Source of the DNA: Micromonospora citrea
Lineage (GTDB): Bacteria; Actinomycetota; Actinomycetes; Mycobacteriales; Micromonosporaceae
DNA: 64,000 nt
Assembly (NCBI RefSeq): GCF_900090315.1
Contig: NZ_FMHZ01000002.1
Span: forward strand, 6,914,501-6,978,500
Direction of reading: 5' to 3'
Part shown: piece by piece, positions 1 to 8,200 of the stretch
Numbering within the stretch: the first letter of the stretch is position 1
Layout: each line of letters begins with the position of its first letter
The notes under the pieces: model-generated
What the model was told of the DNA's origin: nothing
What the model saw: only the letters and a program-made list of their open reading frames with translations
Databases searched by the model: none
Position numbers and translations under genes: made by a program

Positions 1-1
1 G

Positions 2-1507
2 CGCCGGGCGGGGCAGCCGGTGGTGGATCTGGCGCGCAGCCACACGACGGTGTCGGTGGAGCGGGCGGTGTTGCGGTTGGCGGGGGTGACCGGCGCCGAC
101 CCGGACGGCATTCCGTGGGTGAACCGGCTCGTGGACGCGGTGGTCGCGGACGTGGGGTTGGGGCACGGGGTGGCGGCGCCGGTGTTCGACGCGTTGGCGC
201 GGGAGCAGATCGGCGACGTGACGTTGCTGGCGCAGAAGGCGGCGGCCGGGTCGGTGCGTTTCGAGGTGCCGGCGGGGCGGGCGGCGACGGCGGCGCGGAA
301 GGCGGCGCGGCGGGCGGTCGGGGCGGGGATCCGGGTGATCGACCGGCGGCGTGCGGAGCGGGACCGGCTGGTGCGGCGGTTCGGGGATCCGAAGCAGCGG
401 CCGTGGATCTATCTGATCGTGGCGACGGGCGACATCTACGAGGACATTCCGCAGGCGCAGGCGGCGGCGCGGGCCGGGGCGGACATCATCGCGGTGATCC
501 GGTCGACGGGGCAGTCGTTGCTGGACTACGTGCCGGAGGGCGCGACGCGGGAGGGTTTCGCCGGCACGTACGCGACGCAGGAGAACTTCCGGTTGATGCG
601 GGCGGCGTTGGACGCCTCGTCGAAGGAGTTGGGCCGGTACGTGCGGCTGACGAACTACGCGTCGGGGCTGTGCATGCCGGAGATGGCGACCCTGGCGGGC
701 CTGGAGCGGCTCGACATGATGTTGAACGATTCGATGTACGGGATCCTGTTCCGGGACATCAATCCGATCCGCACGTTCGTGGACCAGCGGTTCTCGCGGC
801 AGGTGCACGCGCGGGCGGGGATCATCATCAACACCGGTGAGGACAACTACCTGACCACGGCGGACGCGGTGGACGAGGCGCACACGGTGACGGTGTCGCA
901 GTTGCTCAACGAGTTCTTCGCGCACGAGGCGGGGCTGGCGGACTGGCAGTTGGGTCTGGGGCACGCGTTCGAGATCAACCCGGATGTGCCGGAGTCGTTG
1001 CGGTTGGAGTTGGCGCACGCGTTGCTGGCGCGGGAGTTGTTCCCGGACGCGCCGTTGAAGTGGATGCCGCCGACGAAGCACATGACCGGTGACGTGTTCC
1101 GGGGCAACCTGTTGGACGGGTTCTTCAACCTGGTGGGCACGATGACCGGTCAGGGCATCCTGCTGGTGGGGATGATGACGGAGGCGGTGGTGACGCCGTG
1201 GTTGTCGGACCGGGACATCGCTCTGCAGAACGTGCGGTACGTGTTGGGGGCGGCGGGCGGGTTGCACGAGGACTTCGTGCCGGCGCCGGGCGGGTTCATC
1301 CAGCAGCGGGCCAACCGGGTGCTGTCGGAGGCGGTGGACCTGCTGGAGCGTATCGGTGATCAGTCGTTGTTGACGGCGATCGCCGAGGGCACGTTCGGGA
1401 TCATGAAGCGGCCGGCGGATCGGGGCAAGGGGCTCGCGGGGGTCGCCCGGCACGAGGCGGACTACTTCAACCCGGCCACCGAGATCCTGGAAGGGGATGC
1501 GGCGTGA
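2..1507 (+). CDS. kamD: Lysine 5,6-aminomutase alpha subunit, 5' end cut by window edge
   Basis: Alpha subunit of the adenosylcobalamin- and PLP-dependent enzyme that moves the terminal amino group of D-lysine or L-beta-lysine to the neighbouring carbon in lysine fermentation. The protein carries the family's HTTVSVERA stretch, which lies some 30 residues into known KamD proteins, yet the first in-window start (GTG at 20) would place it only about 7 residues in. The frame is open to the edge, so the true start is probably upstream. The C-terminal half (LNEFFAHEAGLADWQLGLGH, MTGQGILL) is intact. It overlaps kamE by 4 bp, as expected for subunits made in equal amounts. Codon choice (many TTG Leu and GCG Ala) differs from genes after 4.6 kb. 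Confidence 0.93.
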   Translation, partial: RRAGQPVVDLARSHTTVSVERAVLRLAGVTGADPDGIPWVNRLVDAVVADVGLGHGVAAPVFDALAREQIGDVTLLAQKAAAGSVRFEVPAGRAATAARKAARRAVGAGIRVIDRRRAERDRLVRRFGDPKQRPWIYLIVATGDIYEDIPQAQAAARAGADIIAVIRSTGQSLLDYVPEGATREGFAGTYATQENFRLMRAALDASSKELGRYVRLTNYASGLCMPEMATLAGLERLDMMLNDSMYGILFRDINPIRTFVDQRFSRQVHARAGIIINTGEDNYLTTADAVDEAHTVTVSQLLNEFFAHEAGLADWQLGLGHAFEINPDVPESLRLELAHALLARELFPDAPLKWMPPTKHMTGDVFRGNLLDGFFNLVGTMTGQGILLVGMMTEAVVTPWLSDRDIALQNVRYVLGAAGGLHEDFVPAPGGFIQQRANRVLSEAVDLLERIGDQSLLTAIAEGTFGIMKRPADRGKGLAGVARHEADYFNPATEILEGDAA

Positions 1508-2298
1508 GCGCCGTCGAGGTGGGCGCGGCGGCGCCGGGCGGCGGGGCCGCCGAGAAGAGGATCGTGCGGCCGTACGGGGACACCACCGGCGACGGCATGG
1601 TGCAGGTGTCGTTCACGTTGCCGTTGCCGCACGACAAGCGGGCCGAGGGCGCGGCGGTGCAGTTGGCGAACAAGATGGGCATCGATCCGGCGATGCTGGT
1701 GCACGCCAAGCCGATCGGTGACGGTTTCACCTTCTTCGTGGTTTACGGGCGGGTGAACCACCTGGTGGACACCTCGGCGGTGCAGGTGGTGGAGCGTGAC
1801 TTCCCGCTGCTGGGCGCCAAGGAGGTCAACGCGGTGGTGAAGCAGAGGTTGCGGCGCAAGCTGTCGGTGGTGGGCGCGTGCATCGGCACGGACGCGCACA
1901 CCGTGGGCATCGACGCGATCCTCAACGTCAAGGGCATCGCGGGGGAGAAGGGCCTGGAGTACTACCGGGAGTTGAAGGTCACCAATCTGGGTGCGCAGGT
2001 GAGCGTGCCGGAGCTGGTGGAGGCGGCCCGGGCGGAGAAGGCCGACGCGGTGCTGGTGTCGCAGGTGGTGACGCAGCGCGACGCGCACCTGCACAACACG
2101 CGGGAGATGTCGGCGGCGTTTCGGGAGGCGATGCCGGCCGGGAAGCGGCCGCTGCTGATCGTGGGTGGGCCGCGGTTCGACGAGACGATGGCCGGCGAGT
2201 TGGGGGTGGACCGCATCTTCGGTCGGGGCACCACGCCGGGCGAGGTGGCGAGCTACCTGGTGCACGCGTTGATCACGGAGAAGAAGGCGAAGGCATGA
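1504..2298 (+). CDS. kamE: Lysine 5,6-aminomutase beta subunit
   Basis: Beta subunit of lysine 5,6-aminomutase, which binds both cofactors. The cobalamin-binding signature DAHTVG is present with the axial-ligand histidine at residue 132, and 11 residues on lies K143 in NVKG, the expected Schiff-base lysine for PLP (His133 and Lys144 in the Clostridium sticklandii enzyme). The 264-residue length fits the family. GTG at 1504 overlaps the kamD stop, and the gene's own stop overlaps the next start, so kamD, kamE and kal form a translationally coupled operon. Both key residues are intact, so the enzyme is probably active. Confidence 0.95.
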   Translation: MSAVEVGAAAPGGGAAEKRIVRPYGDTTGDGMVQVSFTLPLPHDKRAEGAAVQLANKMGIDPAMLVHAKPIGDGFTFFVVYGRVNHLVDTSAVQVVERDFPLLGAKEVNAVVKQRLRRKLSVVGACIGTDAHTVGIDAILNVKGIAGEKGLEYYRELKVTNLGAQVSVPELVEAARAEKADAVLVSQVVTQRDAHLHNTREMSAAFREAMPAGKRPLLIVGGPRFDETMAGELGVDRIFGRGTTPGEVASYLVHALITEKKAKA

Positions 2299-2687
2299 GT
2301 GATTCCCGGGTCGGTCTGACGGTCACCCACCGGCGGTACGTGCCGTACTCGCACGCCCACTACGCGGGCAACCTGGTCGACGGGGCGTACGCGTTGGGGT
2401 TGTTCGGGGACGTGGCGACGGAGGTGTGCATCCGCACCGACGGCGACGAGGGGTTGTTCGCGTCGTACTCGGACGTGCAGTTCCGCAGCGCCATGAGGGC
2501 GGGGGACGTGTTGGAGGTGACGGCGACGGTGACCCGGGTGGGTACCCGCAGCCGCACGATCGACTTCGAGGCGCGGGTGGTGTGTCGGGGTCGGCCGGAT
2601 CGGGGTGAGTCGGCGGCGGAGGTCCTCGACAGCCCGGTCGTGGCGGTCACGGCGACCGGCACGGTGGTCGTTCCGCCGGCGGCGTGA
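2295..2687 (+). CDS. kal: 3-aminobutyryl-CoA ammonia-lyase
   Basis: A 130-residue single hotdog-fold protein matching the family that removes ammonia from L-3-aminobutyryl-CoA to give crotonyl-CoA, a late step of lysine fermentation. The N-terminal pattern (RRYVPYSHAHYAGNLVDGA) and the 'ASYSDVQFRSAMRAGDVLEV' core are typical. ATG at 2295 overlaps the kamE stop by 4 bp. The position directly after kamDE supports the assignment. The other pathway enzymes (diaminohexanoate dehydrogenase, cleavage enzyme, kamA) are not in the window and would be expected upstream of the left edge. Confidence 0.85.
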   Translation: MSDSRVGLTVTHRRYVPYSHAHYAGNLVDGAYALGLFGDVATEVCIRTDGDEGLFASYSDVQFRSAMRAGDVLEVTATVTRVGTRSRTIDFEARVVCRGRPDRGESAAEVLDSPVVAVTATGTVVVPPAA

Positions 2688-4021
2688 GGTACGCGGTCTG
2701 CGCCGACGTCGGGTCCACGTACACGAAGGTGGCGGTGGTGGATCTCGACGGCGGTGGGTTGGTGGCGGCGGCGTCGGCGCCCACGACGGTCGGCACGGAC
2801 GTGCTGCACGGCCTGGACGCGGCGGTCGGCGCGGCCACCGCCGGGGTGGGTGTGCGGGACGTGCCGTGGTACGTGTGTTCGTCGGCGGGTGGTGGGCTGC
2901 GGCTGGCCGTGGTCGGCTACGAGCATCTGGTGACGGCGCAGGCGGGCCGGCGGGTGGGTCTGTCGGCGGGCGCGAACGTGGTGCACGTGGCGGCGGGGCG
3001 GCTGGGCGCGGCGGGCCTGACGGCGTTGCGGGCGGCCCGCCCCGACGTGGTGCTGCTGGTCGGCGGCACCGACGGCGGGGACGCCGAGACGTTGACGCAC
3101 AACGCGACGCGGCTGGCGAGGGCTCGTTGGCGGGTGCCGGTGGTGCTCGCCGGCAACGTCGACGTCCGCGACGACCTGCACGCCCTGCTGGCTGCGGCGG
3201 GGGTGCCGGTGACGGTCGCCGACAACGTGCTGCCCCGCATCGGGGTGTTGGCGCCGGCGTCGGCGCGCGCGGCGATCCGGGAGGTGTTCCTGCGGCACGT
3301 CATCGGCGGGAAGCGGCTGTCGCGGGGGGCGCGGTTCGCGCGGCTGGTGCGGGCGGCCACGCCCGACGCGGTGCTGACCGGTGTGGAGGTGCTCGCCGAC
3401 GCCCTCGGCGGTGACCTGGTGGTGGTGGACGTCGGTGGCGCCACGACCGACGTGTACTCGGTGCTGACGCCGGACGAGCGGGCCAGTGGGCCGGGTCGGG
3501 AGGTGGCGGGTTCGCTGTGGCGGGCGCGCACCGTGGAGGGCGACCTGGGGATGCGGTGGAGCGCGCCGGGTGTGGTGCGGGCCGCGGTGGAGGAGCGGCT
3601 GCTGGGCGACGCGGAGCGGGAGGCCTTGGCTGCTGCGGCGGCGGTGCGGGCCGCCGATCCGGGGTTTTTGCCGGCGGGCGACGGCGAGCGGGCGGTGGAT
3701 GCCCGCATCGCGGCGTTGGCGGCGACGGTGGCGTTGCGGCGGCACGCCCGGGGTGCGGCGACCGGGGAGCGGGCGGGCCGGGATCTGCGGGACGTGCGGC
3801 TGCTCGTCGGGTCGGGCGGGGTGCTGCGGCACGCCGCGCCGGCCGACGCGGCGGGCGTGTTGGGGGCGGTGCTGGCCGATCATGCCGGTGGGTGGCCGCT
3901 GCCGCGGGCGGCCCGGCCGGTCGTCGACGTCGACTACGTGCTGGCCGCCGGTGGGTTGTTGGCGGCGGAGCATCCGGCGGCGGCGGGGGCGCTGCTGCGT
4001 CGCCACCTGGCCACGGATTGA
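2684..4021 (+). CDS. MutL/GlmL-type actin-like ATPase, probable aminomutase reactivase
   Basis: A 445-residue ASKHA-fold ATPase of the glutamate mutase L (GlmL/MutL) family. The phosphate-1 motif (ADVGSTYTKVA) is near residue 10 and a phosphate-2 motif (VDVGGATTDVYS) in the middle. Related proteins accompany B12-dependent mutases and are thought to reactivate them by exchanging damaged cobalamin. This gene is last in the kam operon, with its GTG start overlapping the kal stop, so a reactivase role for KamDE is the natural inference; the sequence does not prove it. The name MutL here is unrelated to mismatch repair. Confidence 0.85.
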   Translation: MRYAVCADVGSTYTKVAVVDLDGGGLVAAASAPTTVGTDVLHGLDAAVGAATAGVGVRDVPWYVCSSAGGGLRLAVVGYEHLVTAQAGRRVGLSAGANVVHVAAGRLGAAGLTALRAARPDVVLLVGGTDGGDAETLTHNATRLARARWRVPVVLAGNVDVRDDLHALLAAAGVPVTVADNVLPRIGVLAPASARAAIREVFLRHVIGGKRLSRGARFARLVRAATPDAVLTGVEVLADALGGDLVVVDVGGATTDVYSVLTPDERASGPGREVAGSLWRARTVEGDLGMRWSAPGVVRAAVEERLLGDAEREALAAAAAVRAADPGFLPAGDGERAVDARIAALAATVALRRHARGAATGERAGRDLRDVRLLVGSGGVLRHAAPADAAGVLGAVLADHAGGWPLPRAARPVVDVDYVLAAGGLLAAEHPAAAGALLRRHLATD

Positions 4022-4072
4022 GACTCGCCGACGCGACACGCCGTGGTGCAACACACGACAGGCCGGGGTGGG

Positions 4073-4103
4073 TTGACAGCGGCGGGGGTCCACGCCGTAC
4101 CGT
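4073..4103 (+). promoter_or_regulatory. Candidate sigma-A-type promoter of the 4.1-4.4 kb RNA
   Basis: A perfect -35 box TTGACA (4073-4078) is followed after 19 nt by TACCGT (4098-4103), which fits the actinobacterial -10 pattern TANNNT. The spacer is 1-2 nt longer than ideal. Initiation would fall near 4110. No credible coding frame follows, so the promoter would drive the putative non-coding RNA. Confidence 0.55.
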
Positions 4104-4109
4104 CTTTGA

Positions 4110-4402
4110 GTCCTACTACGGGAAGCGGCTGTTGTTCGCTTCGTCCCTTCGTCCGCTGGCCGAGCGACATGCAGTGCGTCGCGGCGGCCAGGTCCAGCGG
4201 GCGGGGGTCGGCGGGGCGGCGCGAACCGGCCGCGGTTACCGGTGTACGGGCAGGGTGAGGTGCACGGCCAGTAGACAACGGCCAGGCGGGGGCAGCCAGT
4301 CCGCGTCGGGTCGGTCCGAAGGTCGGCGCAGCTCATTCTCGCCCCACCGGCCGGGAAGGGCCTGGGAGCATCGGGGCGCGGCGTGAGCCGCGCCCCGATT
4401 TT
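4110..4402 (+). ncRNA. Candidate structured non-coding RNA, about 290 nt
   Basis: The space between the kam operon and the convergent hydrolase gene holds a promoter, about 290 nt without a plausible ORF, and a strong terminator. Local folds are visible: GAAGCG/CGCTTC (4122-4127 with 4137-4142), CCGCTGG/CCAGCGG (4153-4159 with 4194-4200) enclosing GCGAC/GTCGC (4064-type stem at 4164-4168 with 4178-4182), and the terminal 13-bp stem. It lacks the features I would expect of tmRNA, 4.5S RNA or RNase P RNA. An Ms1-like (6S-like, RNA polymerase-binding) actinobacterial RNA is possible by size only. A long kam 3' UTR is the alternative. The stretch 4403-4601 that follows holds no gene I can see. 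Confidence 0.5.
4370..4402 (+). terminator. Intrinsic terminator with 13-bp perfect stem
   Basis: Arms at 4370-4382 and 4387-4399 pair perfectly (ATCGGGGCGCGGC with its complement) around a GTGA loop and run into a TTTT tract at 4399-4402. It is the clearest U-tract terminator in the window and would end the RNA started near 4110 or the kam transcript. Confidence 0.85.
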
Positions 4403-4601
4403 CGTTCTGCCGGCCCGGATCTTCGTTCGCCCGGCCGGGTGCCGGCGCGTCCGGTCGCTTCGTCTCGCGCATCACGTCGACCGCCGCCGGGGCCTCGGGG
4501 CTGGGTGAAGGCCGAGGGCCGCTTTCGGTCCGGTTCGGGTTTCCGGGCGCGGTGTCGTCTCTCGCTCCGGAGCCGGTGTGCGGTCTGTGGTGGGTGCGGC
4601 G

Positions 4602-5306
4602 TCAGGTGGGGGGCGTCGCGGTCGTGGTCGGGGCGCGGTAGGCGTCGAGCTGGTCGGCGAGGCGTTGCGGCTGGCTCAGCGCGACGAGGTGCCCGCCGGG
4701 CAGCACGTCGACGTCGACGCCGAGGCGTTCGCGGGCGAGGCGGCGCTGGAAGTCGGCGGGGAAGAACCGGTCGTCGCGGCCGGTGACGACGCGGGTGGGC
4801 ACGTCGGGCCAGCGGCGCAGCGGGTTGGGGCGGGTGAACACCGCGGCCGACTCGTCGGGCGCGTCGGCGGTGATCCGGGCCACCACCGCCTCGGGCACGT
4901 CGTGGAAGAAGTCGACCGTCAGGTCGACGTGGTCGCTGGGTGGGCGGCCCTGGGCGGCGGCGTACGCGGCGCGGGCCTGCGCGTGGCCGGTCGCCTCCCA
5001 CCACTGCCCGGGCGTCTCGCCGGGGGCGGGGATCATCGGGTTGACCAGGACGAGCATCGTCACCTGCGGGTCGTCGGCGACCAGGGCGGCGGTGAACGCG
5101 CCGAGGGACTGGGCGACCAGCGTCACGTCGCGGCGCGCACCGATGGCGGCGCGGACCGTGGCGGCGTACTCGGGCAGGGCGGCGGTGTCGTCGGCGGCGG
5201 GCAGGTCCACGGCGACGACGTCGCGGCCGCGGCGGCGCAGCTCGTCGACGAGCAGGTGCCAGTAGTCGGCGCTGCCGCCGGCGCCGGGGATCAACACGTA
5301 GCTCAC
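4602..5306 (-). CDS. Alpha/beta hydrolase
   Basis: A 234-residue alpha/beta-hydrolase. It begins SYVLIPGAGGSADYW, a typical first strand and oxyanion loop, and has the nucleophile elbow VAQSLGAF (Ser in QSLG). A late 'TGRDDRFFP' segment supplies the acid, and 'LPGGHLVALSQP' supplies the histidine. It resembles the MhpC/esterase group common in actinomycetes; substrate unknown. GTG at 5306 is chosen because it overlaps the stop of the upstream PPOX gene (GTGA) and starts exactly at the first core strand; the frame opens further upstream with low-complexity Arg-rich residues. Confidence 0.8.
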   Translation of the reverse strand: MSYVLIPGAGGSADYWHLLVDELRRRGRDVVAVDLPAADDTAALPEYAATVRAAIGARRDVTLVAQSLGAFTAALVADDPQVTMLVLVNPMIPAPGETPGQWWEATGHAQARAAYAAAQGRPPSDHVDLTVDFFHDVPEAVVARITADAPDESAAVFTRPNPLRRWPDVPTRVVTGRDDRFFPADFQRRLARERLGVDVDVLPGGHLVALSQPQRLADQLDAYRAPTTTATPPT

Positions 5307-5809
5307 GAGCGGCCCCGGGCGGCGAAGTCGTCGGCGCTGCCGCCGCCGGGGAAACGGGTGGTGAAGTCCAGCACCCCCACCCATGCCGGGCGCAGCCCGA
5401 TGCGGGCCATCCGCACCGGCTGGTCGCCCGTGTCGGCGAGCACGGCGTCGACCTGTTCCTGCCCGCCGTAGCGGTGGTGGGCGGCGAGGTATTCGGGGGC
5501 GAGGCCGTCGACGTCGGTGACGGTGACGGGGCCGCGCAGCAGCAGCACCTGCGGCGGCGTGGTGGTGGTGTCGATGGTGACGGCGACGTGGGGTCGCGCC
5601 CGCAGGTCGTTGATCTTCCGGGCGCCGGCGAAGGTGCAGAAGACCACCTCGTCGCCGGTGAAGTGGAACAGCATGGGCAGCACCCGGGGTGTGTCGTCGG
5701 GCGCGACGTAGGCCACGCGGGCCAGCTCCGTCGAGGCCAGCAGCCGCCGGGCCACCGGGTGGTCGAGTAGTCGTAGGTCGCCCTGCGGCAGGGCGGTGGT
5801 CGCGGTCAT
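5303..5809 (-). CDS. PPOX-family FMN/F420-binding split-barrel protein
   Basis: A 168-residue protein of the pyridoxamine-phosphate-oxidase-like split barrel. Family features include ARVAYVAPDDTPRVLPMLFHF, then FCTFAGARKINDLRARPHVAVTIDT and PPQVLLLRGPVTV. Such actinobacterial proteins bind FMN, F420 or haem and act as small oxidoreductases; the exact substrate cannot be read. ATG at 5809 has AGGGAGG 5 nt upstream, so it is preferred over an in-frame ATG 15 codons earlier. The gene is divergent from an HxlR regulator with a palindrome between them and is translationally coupled to the hydrolase. Confidence 0.82.
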   Translation of the reverse strand: MTATTALPQGDLRLLDHPVARRLLASTELARVAYVAPDDTPRVLPMLFHFTGDEVVFCTFAGARKINDLRARPHVAVTIDTTTTPPQVLLLRGPVTVTDVDGLAPEYLAAHHRYGGQEQVDAVLADTGDQPVRMARIGLRPAWVGVLDFTTRFPGGGSADDFAARGRS

Positions 5810-5832
5810 GGCGCCTCCCTCGAAACGGCTCG

Positions 5833-5847
5833 CTCCTACATTAGGAG
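5833..5847. promoter_or_regulatory. Candidate HxlR operator
   Basis: CTCCTA-cat-TAGGAG is a perfect 6-bp inverted repeat between the divergent PPOX and HxlR genes. A looser outer repeat (CGAAAC near 5821, GTTTCG near 5871) surrounds it. HxlR proteins bind as dimers to palindromes in such divergent spaces and usually control themselves and the neighbour. Confidence 0.45.
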
Positions 5848-5889
5848 TTGTCACTTCGCGTGTGCAAGCGGTTTCGCTACGCTGGTCGG

Positions 5890-6564
5890 GTGCGTTCCTA
5901 CGATGATCTGTGCGGGCTGGCCCGCGCGCTGGCCGCGGTCGGCGAACGCTGGGCGCTGCTGGTCGTCCGGGAGCTGCTGCTCGGGCCGAAACGCTTCTCC
6001 GACCTCAGCCGTGGGCTGCCCACGATGAGCCAGAACGTGCTGTCCGCGCGGCTGCGCGAGCTGGAGCGGGCCGGCGTGGTGACCCGCCGCGTCCTCGGGC
6101 CCCCGGCCAGCGCCCGCGTGTACGAGCTCACCCCGCGCGGCCGGGAACTGGAAGAGAGCCTGCTGGCGCTGGGCCGGTGGGGCAGCCGTCAGCCCCTGCC
6201 CGCCACCGGCCAGTTGAGCGTCGACGCCCTGATGCTGGCCCTGCGCACCACGTACGACCCGGGCCCGGCCACGGGCCCCCAGCCGCCGGTCGGGCTGCGG
6301 CTGGGCGCCGACCGGTTCGTCGCCGAGGCGGGCCCGGCCGGGCTGCGCGTCACCCGGGGCGCCGGGGAGCGCTGCGCCGCCACCGTCGACACCGACCCGC
6401 GCACCCTGCTGGAGGTCGTCTACGGCTACCTGCCCCGCGACGAGGCCGAACGCCGCGGCGCGCTGCGCGTCACCGGCGAGCGGCAGGCCGCCGAGCGGTT
6501 CCTCGGCAGCTTCACCCGCCCGGTCACCACCGGCGACGCCGGTGCCGCGCCGGCCGCCGGGTAG
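5890..6564 (+). CDS. HxlR-family winged-helix transcriptional regulator
   Basis: A 224-residue regulator. Residues 1-100 are an HxlR winged helix (CGLARALAAVGERWALLVV, then LGPKRFSDLSRGLPTMSQNV and RLRELERAGVV). The C-terminal 120 residues resemble the SCP2-like extension found in longer HxlR proteins. GTG at 5890 is chosen because TACGCT, a -10-like TANNNT box, ends 6 nt before it, implying a leaderless transcript; it also begins at the family N-terminus (RSYDDLCGLA). It probably controls the divergent PPOX-hydrolase pair. Confidence 0.85.
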   Translation: MRSYDDLCGLARALAAVGERWALLVVRELLLGPKRFSDLSRGLPTMSQNVLSARLRELERAGVVTRRVLGPPASARVYELTPRGRELEESLLALGRWGSRQPLPATGQLSVDALMLALRTTYDPGPATGPQPPVGLRLGADRFVAEAGPAGLRVTRGAGERCAATVDTDPRTLLEVVYGYLPRDEAERRGALRVTGERQAAERFLGSFTRPVTTGDAGAAPAAG

Positions 6565-6595
6565 CCTTCCGCGGTGTGATCGAGGTGAGGTGCCC

Positions 6596-8200
6596 GTGAC
6601 GACCGTGGACAGCAGCCAGCCGCGCGCCGACGCCCCGCGCGTGCCCGACGCGGCGCCGCGCCCGCTGCCGCTGCGGGTGGCCGTGCCGCTGGCGGTGGCC
6701 GCCGGGCTGGCGCTGCTGGCGGCGTTCCCCCCGTACGGGGTGTGGCCGCTCGCGCCGGTCGGGGTGGCGCTGCTGGCCGTGGCGACGCACCGCCGCCGCG
6801 TACGGGCCGGCGCCGGGCTGGGCCTCCTCACCGGGGTGGCGCTGTTCGCGCCGCTGCTGAGCTGGACGAACCTGCACACCGGCTACCTGCCGTGGACGCT
6901 GCTGTCGCTGCTGCAGGCCGGCTACCTGGCGCTGCTGGGCGCGGCGGGCGCGTACGCGTCCCCGCTGGCCGACCGGCTGCGGTGGGCCTGGCCGGCGCTG
7001 ACCGGTGTGTTGTGGGTGGGGCAGGAGGCGCTGCGCGACCGCACCCCGTTCGGCGGGTTCCCGTGGGGGCGGCTGGCGTTCAGCCAGGACGGCTCGCCGC
7101 TGCTGCGGCTGGCCGCGCTGGGCGGCGCGCCGCTGGTGACCTTCGCGGTGGCGCTCACCGGTGGGCTGCTCGCCGCCGCGCTGTGGCGGGCCCGGGACGG
7201 GCGGCGCCGCTGGGCGCCGGTCGCCGGCCTGACCGCCGGGGCCGTCGGGGCCGTTGCGCTGCCCGTGGTGGGGCTGCTGGTGCCGGTGGCCGCCGCCGGC
7301 GACGGCGACACCGTCACCGTGGCGATCGTGCAGGGCAACGTGCCCCGGCTGGGCCTGGACTTCAACGCCCAACGCAAGGCGGTGCTCGGCAACCACGTCG
7401 ACGCCACCGTCGAACTGGCCGGGCAGGTGGCGGCCGGCACGCAGCGCCGTCCCGACCTGGTGGTGTGGCCGGAGAACTCCAGCGACATCGACCCGCTGCG
7501 CGACGCCGACGCCGGCGCCCAGATCTCCCGGGCCGCCGACGCGGTCGGCGCCCCGATCCTCGTCGGCGCGGTGCTGCGCGGCCCCGACGACGGCCAGGTC
7601 CGCAACGCCGGGATTCTGTGGCGGCCCGGCACCGGCCCCGACCTGGGGCAGGTCTACACCAAGCGGCATCCCGTGCCGTTCGCCGAGTACGTGCCGATGC
7701 GCGACCTCGCCCGCATGGTCAGCAAGCAGGTCGACCGGGTCCGCGCCGACTTCGTGCCCGGCACCGAGCCGGGCGTGCTGCGCGCCGGCGCGGCCGTGCT
7801 CGGCGACGTCATCTGCTTCGAGGTCGCCTACGACGAGGTGGTCCGCGACACCGTCACCGGAGGAGCGCAGCTGCTGGTGGTGCAGACCAACAACGCCACC
7901 TTCGACGTGGCGGAGGCGCGCCAGCAGTTGGCCATGGTGCGGCTGCGGGCGGTCGAGCACGGCCGGCCGGCGCTGATGGCCTCCACGGTCGGAGTGTCCG
8001 GGTTCGTTGCCCCCGACGGGCGGGTAAGCGACGCCACCGGGTTCAACACCCGAGCGGTCGTGGTGCGGCAGCTGCGCCTGGACGACGGGCGCACCCTGGC
8101 CACCCGGGTCGGCCTGTGGCCCGAGGCGGCGCTGGCGACCCTGGCGGTGGCGGCCCTGGTCGGCGCGGCCGTGCTGCGCCGCCGGCACCACGCCGGATGA
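6596..8200 (+). CDS. lnt: Apolipoprotein N-acyltransferase
   Basis: Membrane enzyme that adds the third acyl chain to the N-terminal cysteine of lipoproteins. About six hydrophobic segments fill residues 25-235, followed by a nitrilase-like catalytic domain. Expected residues are present: E293 (WPEN), K356 (YTKRHPVPF), C407 (VICFE) and the PFAEYVP loop. GTG at 6596 has GAGG upstream. The 534-residue length is normal. The gene overlaps the mannosyltransferase by 4 bp; in mycobacteria the two are fused in Ppm1 (Rv2051c). Confidence 0.93.
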   Translation: MTTVDSSQPRADAPRVPDAAPRPLPLRVAVPLAVAAGLALLAAFPPYGVWPLAPVGVALLAVATHRRRVRAGAGLGLLTGVALFAPLLSWTNLHTGYLPWTLLSLLQAGYLALLGAAGAYASPLADRLRWAWPALTGVLWVGQEALRDRTPFGGFPWGRLAFSQDGSPLLRLAALGGAPLVTFAVALTGGLLAAALWRARDGRRRWAPVAGLTAGAVGAVALPVVGLLVPVAAAGDGDTVTVAIVQGNVPRLGLDFNAQRKAVLGNHVDATVELAGQVAAGTQRRPDLVVWPENSSDIDPLRDADAGAQISRAADAVGAPILVGAVLRGPDDGQVRNAGILWRPGTGPDLGQVYTKRHPVPFAEYVPMRDLARMVSKQVDRVRADFVPGTEPGVLRAGAAVLGDVICFEVAYDEVVRDTVTGGAQLLVVQTNNATFDVAEARQQLAMVRLRAVEHGRPALMASTVGVSGFVAPDGRVSDATGFNTRAVVVRQLRLDDGRTLATRVGLWPEAALATLAVAALVGAAVLRRRHHAG

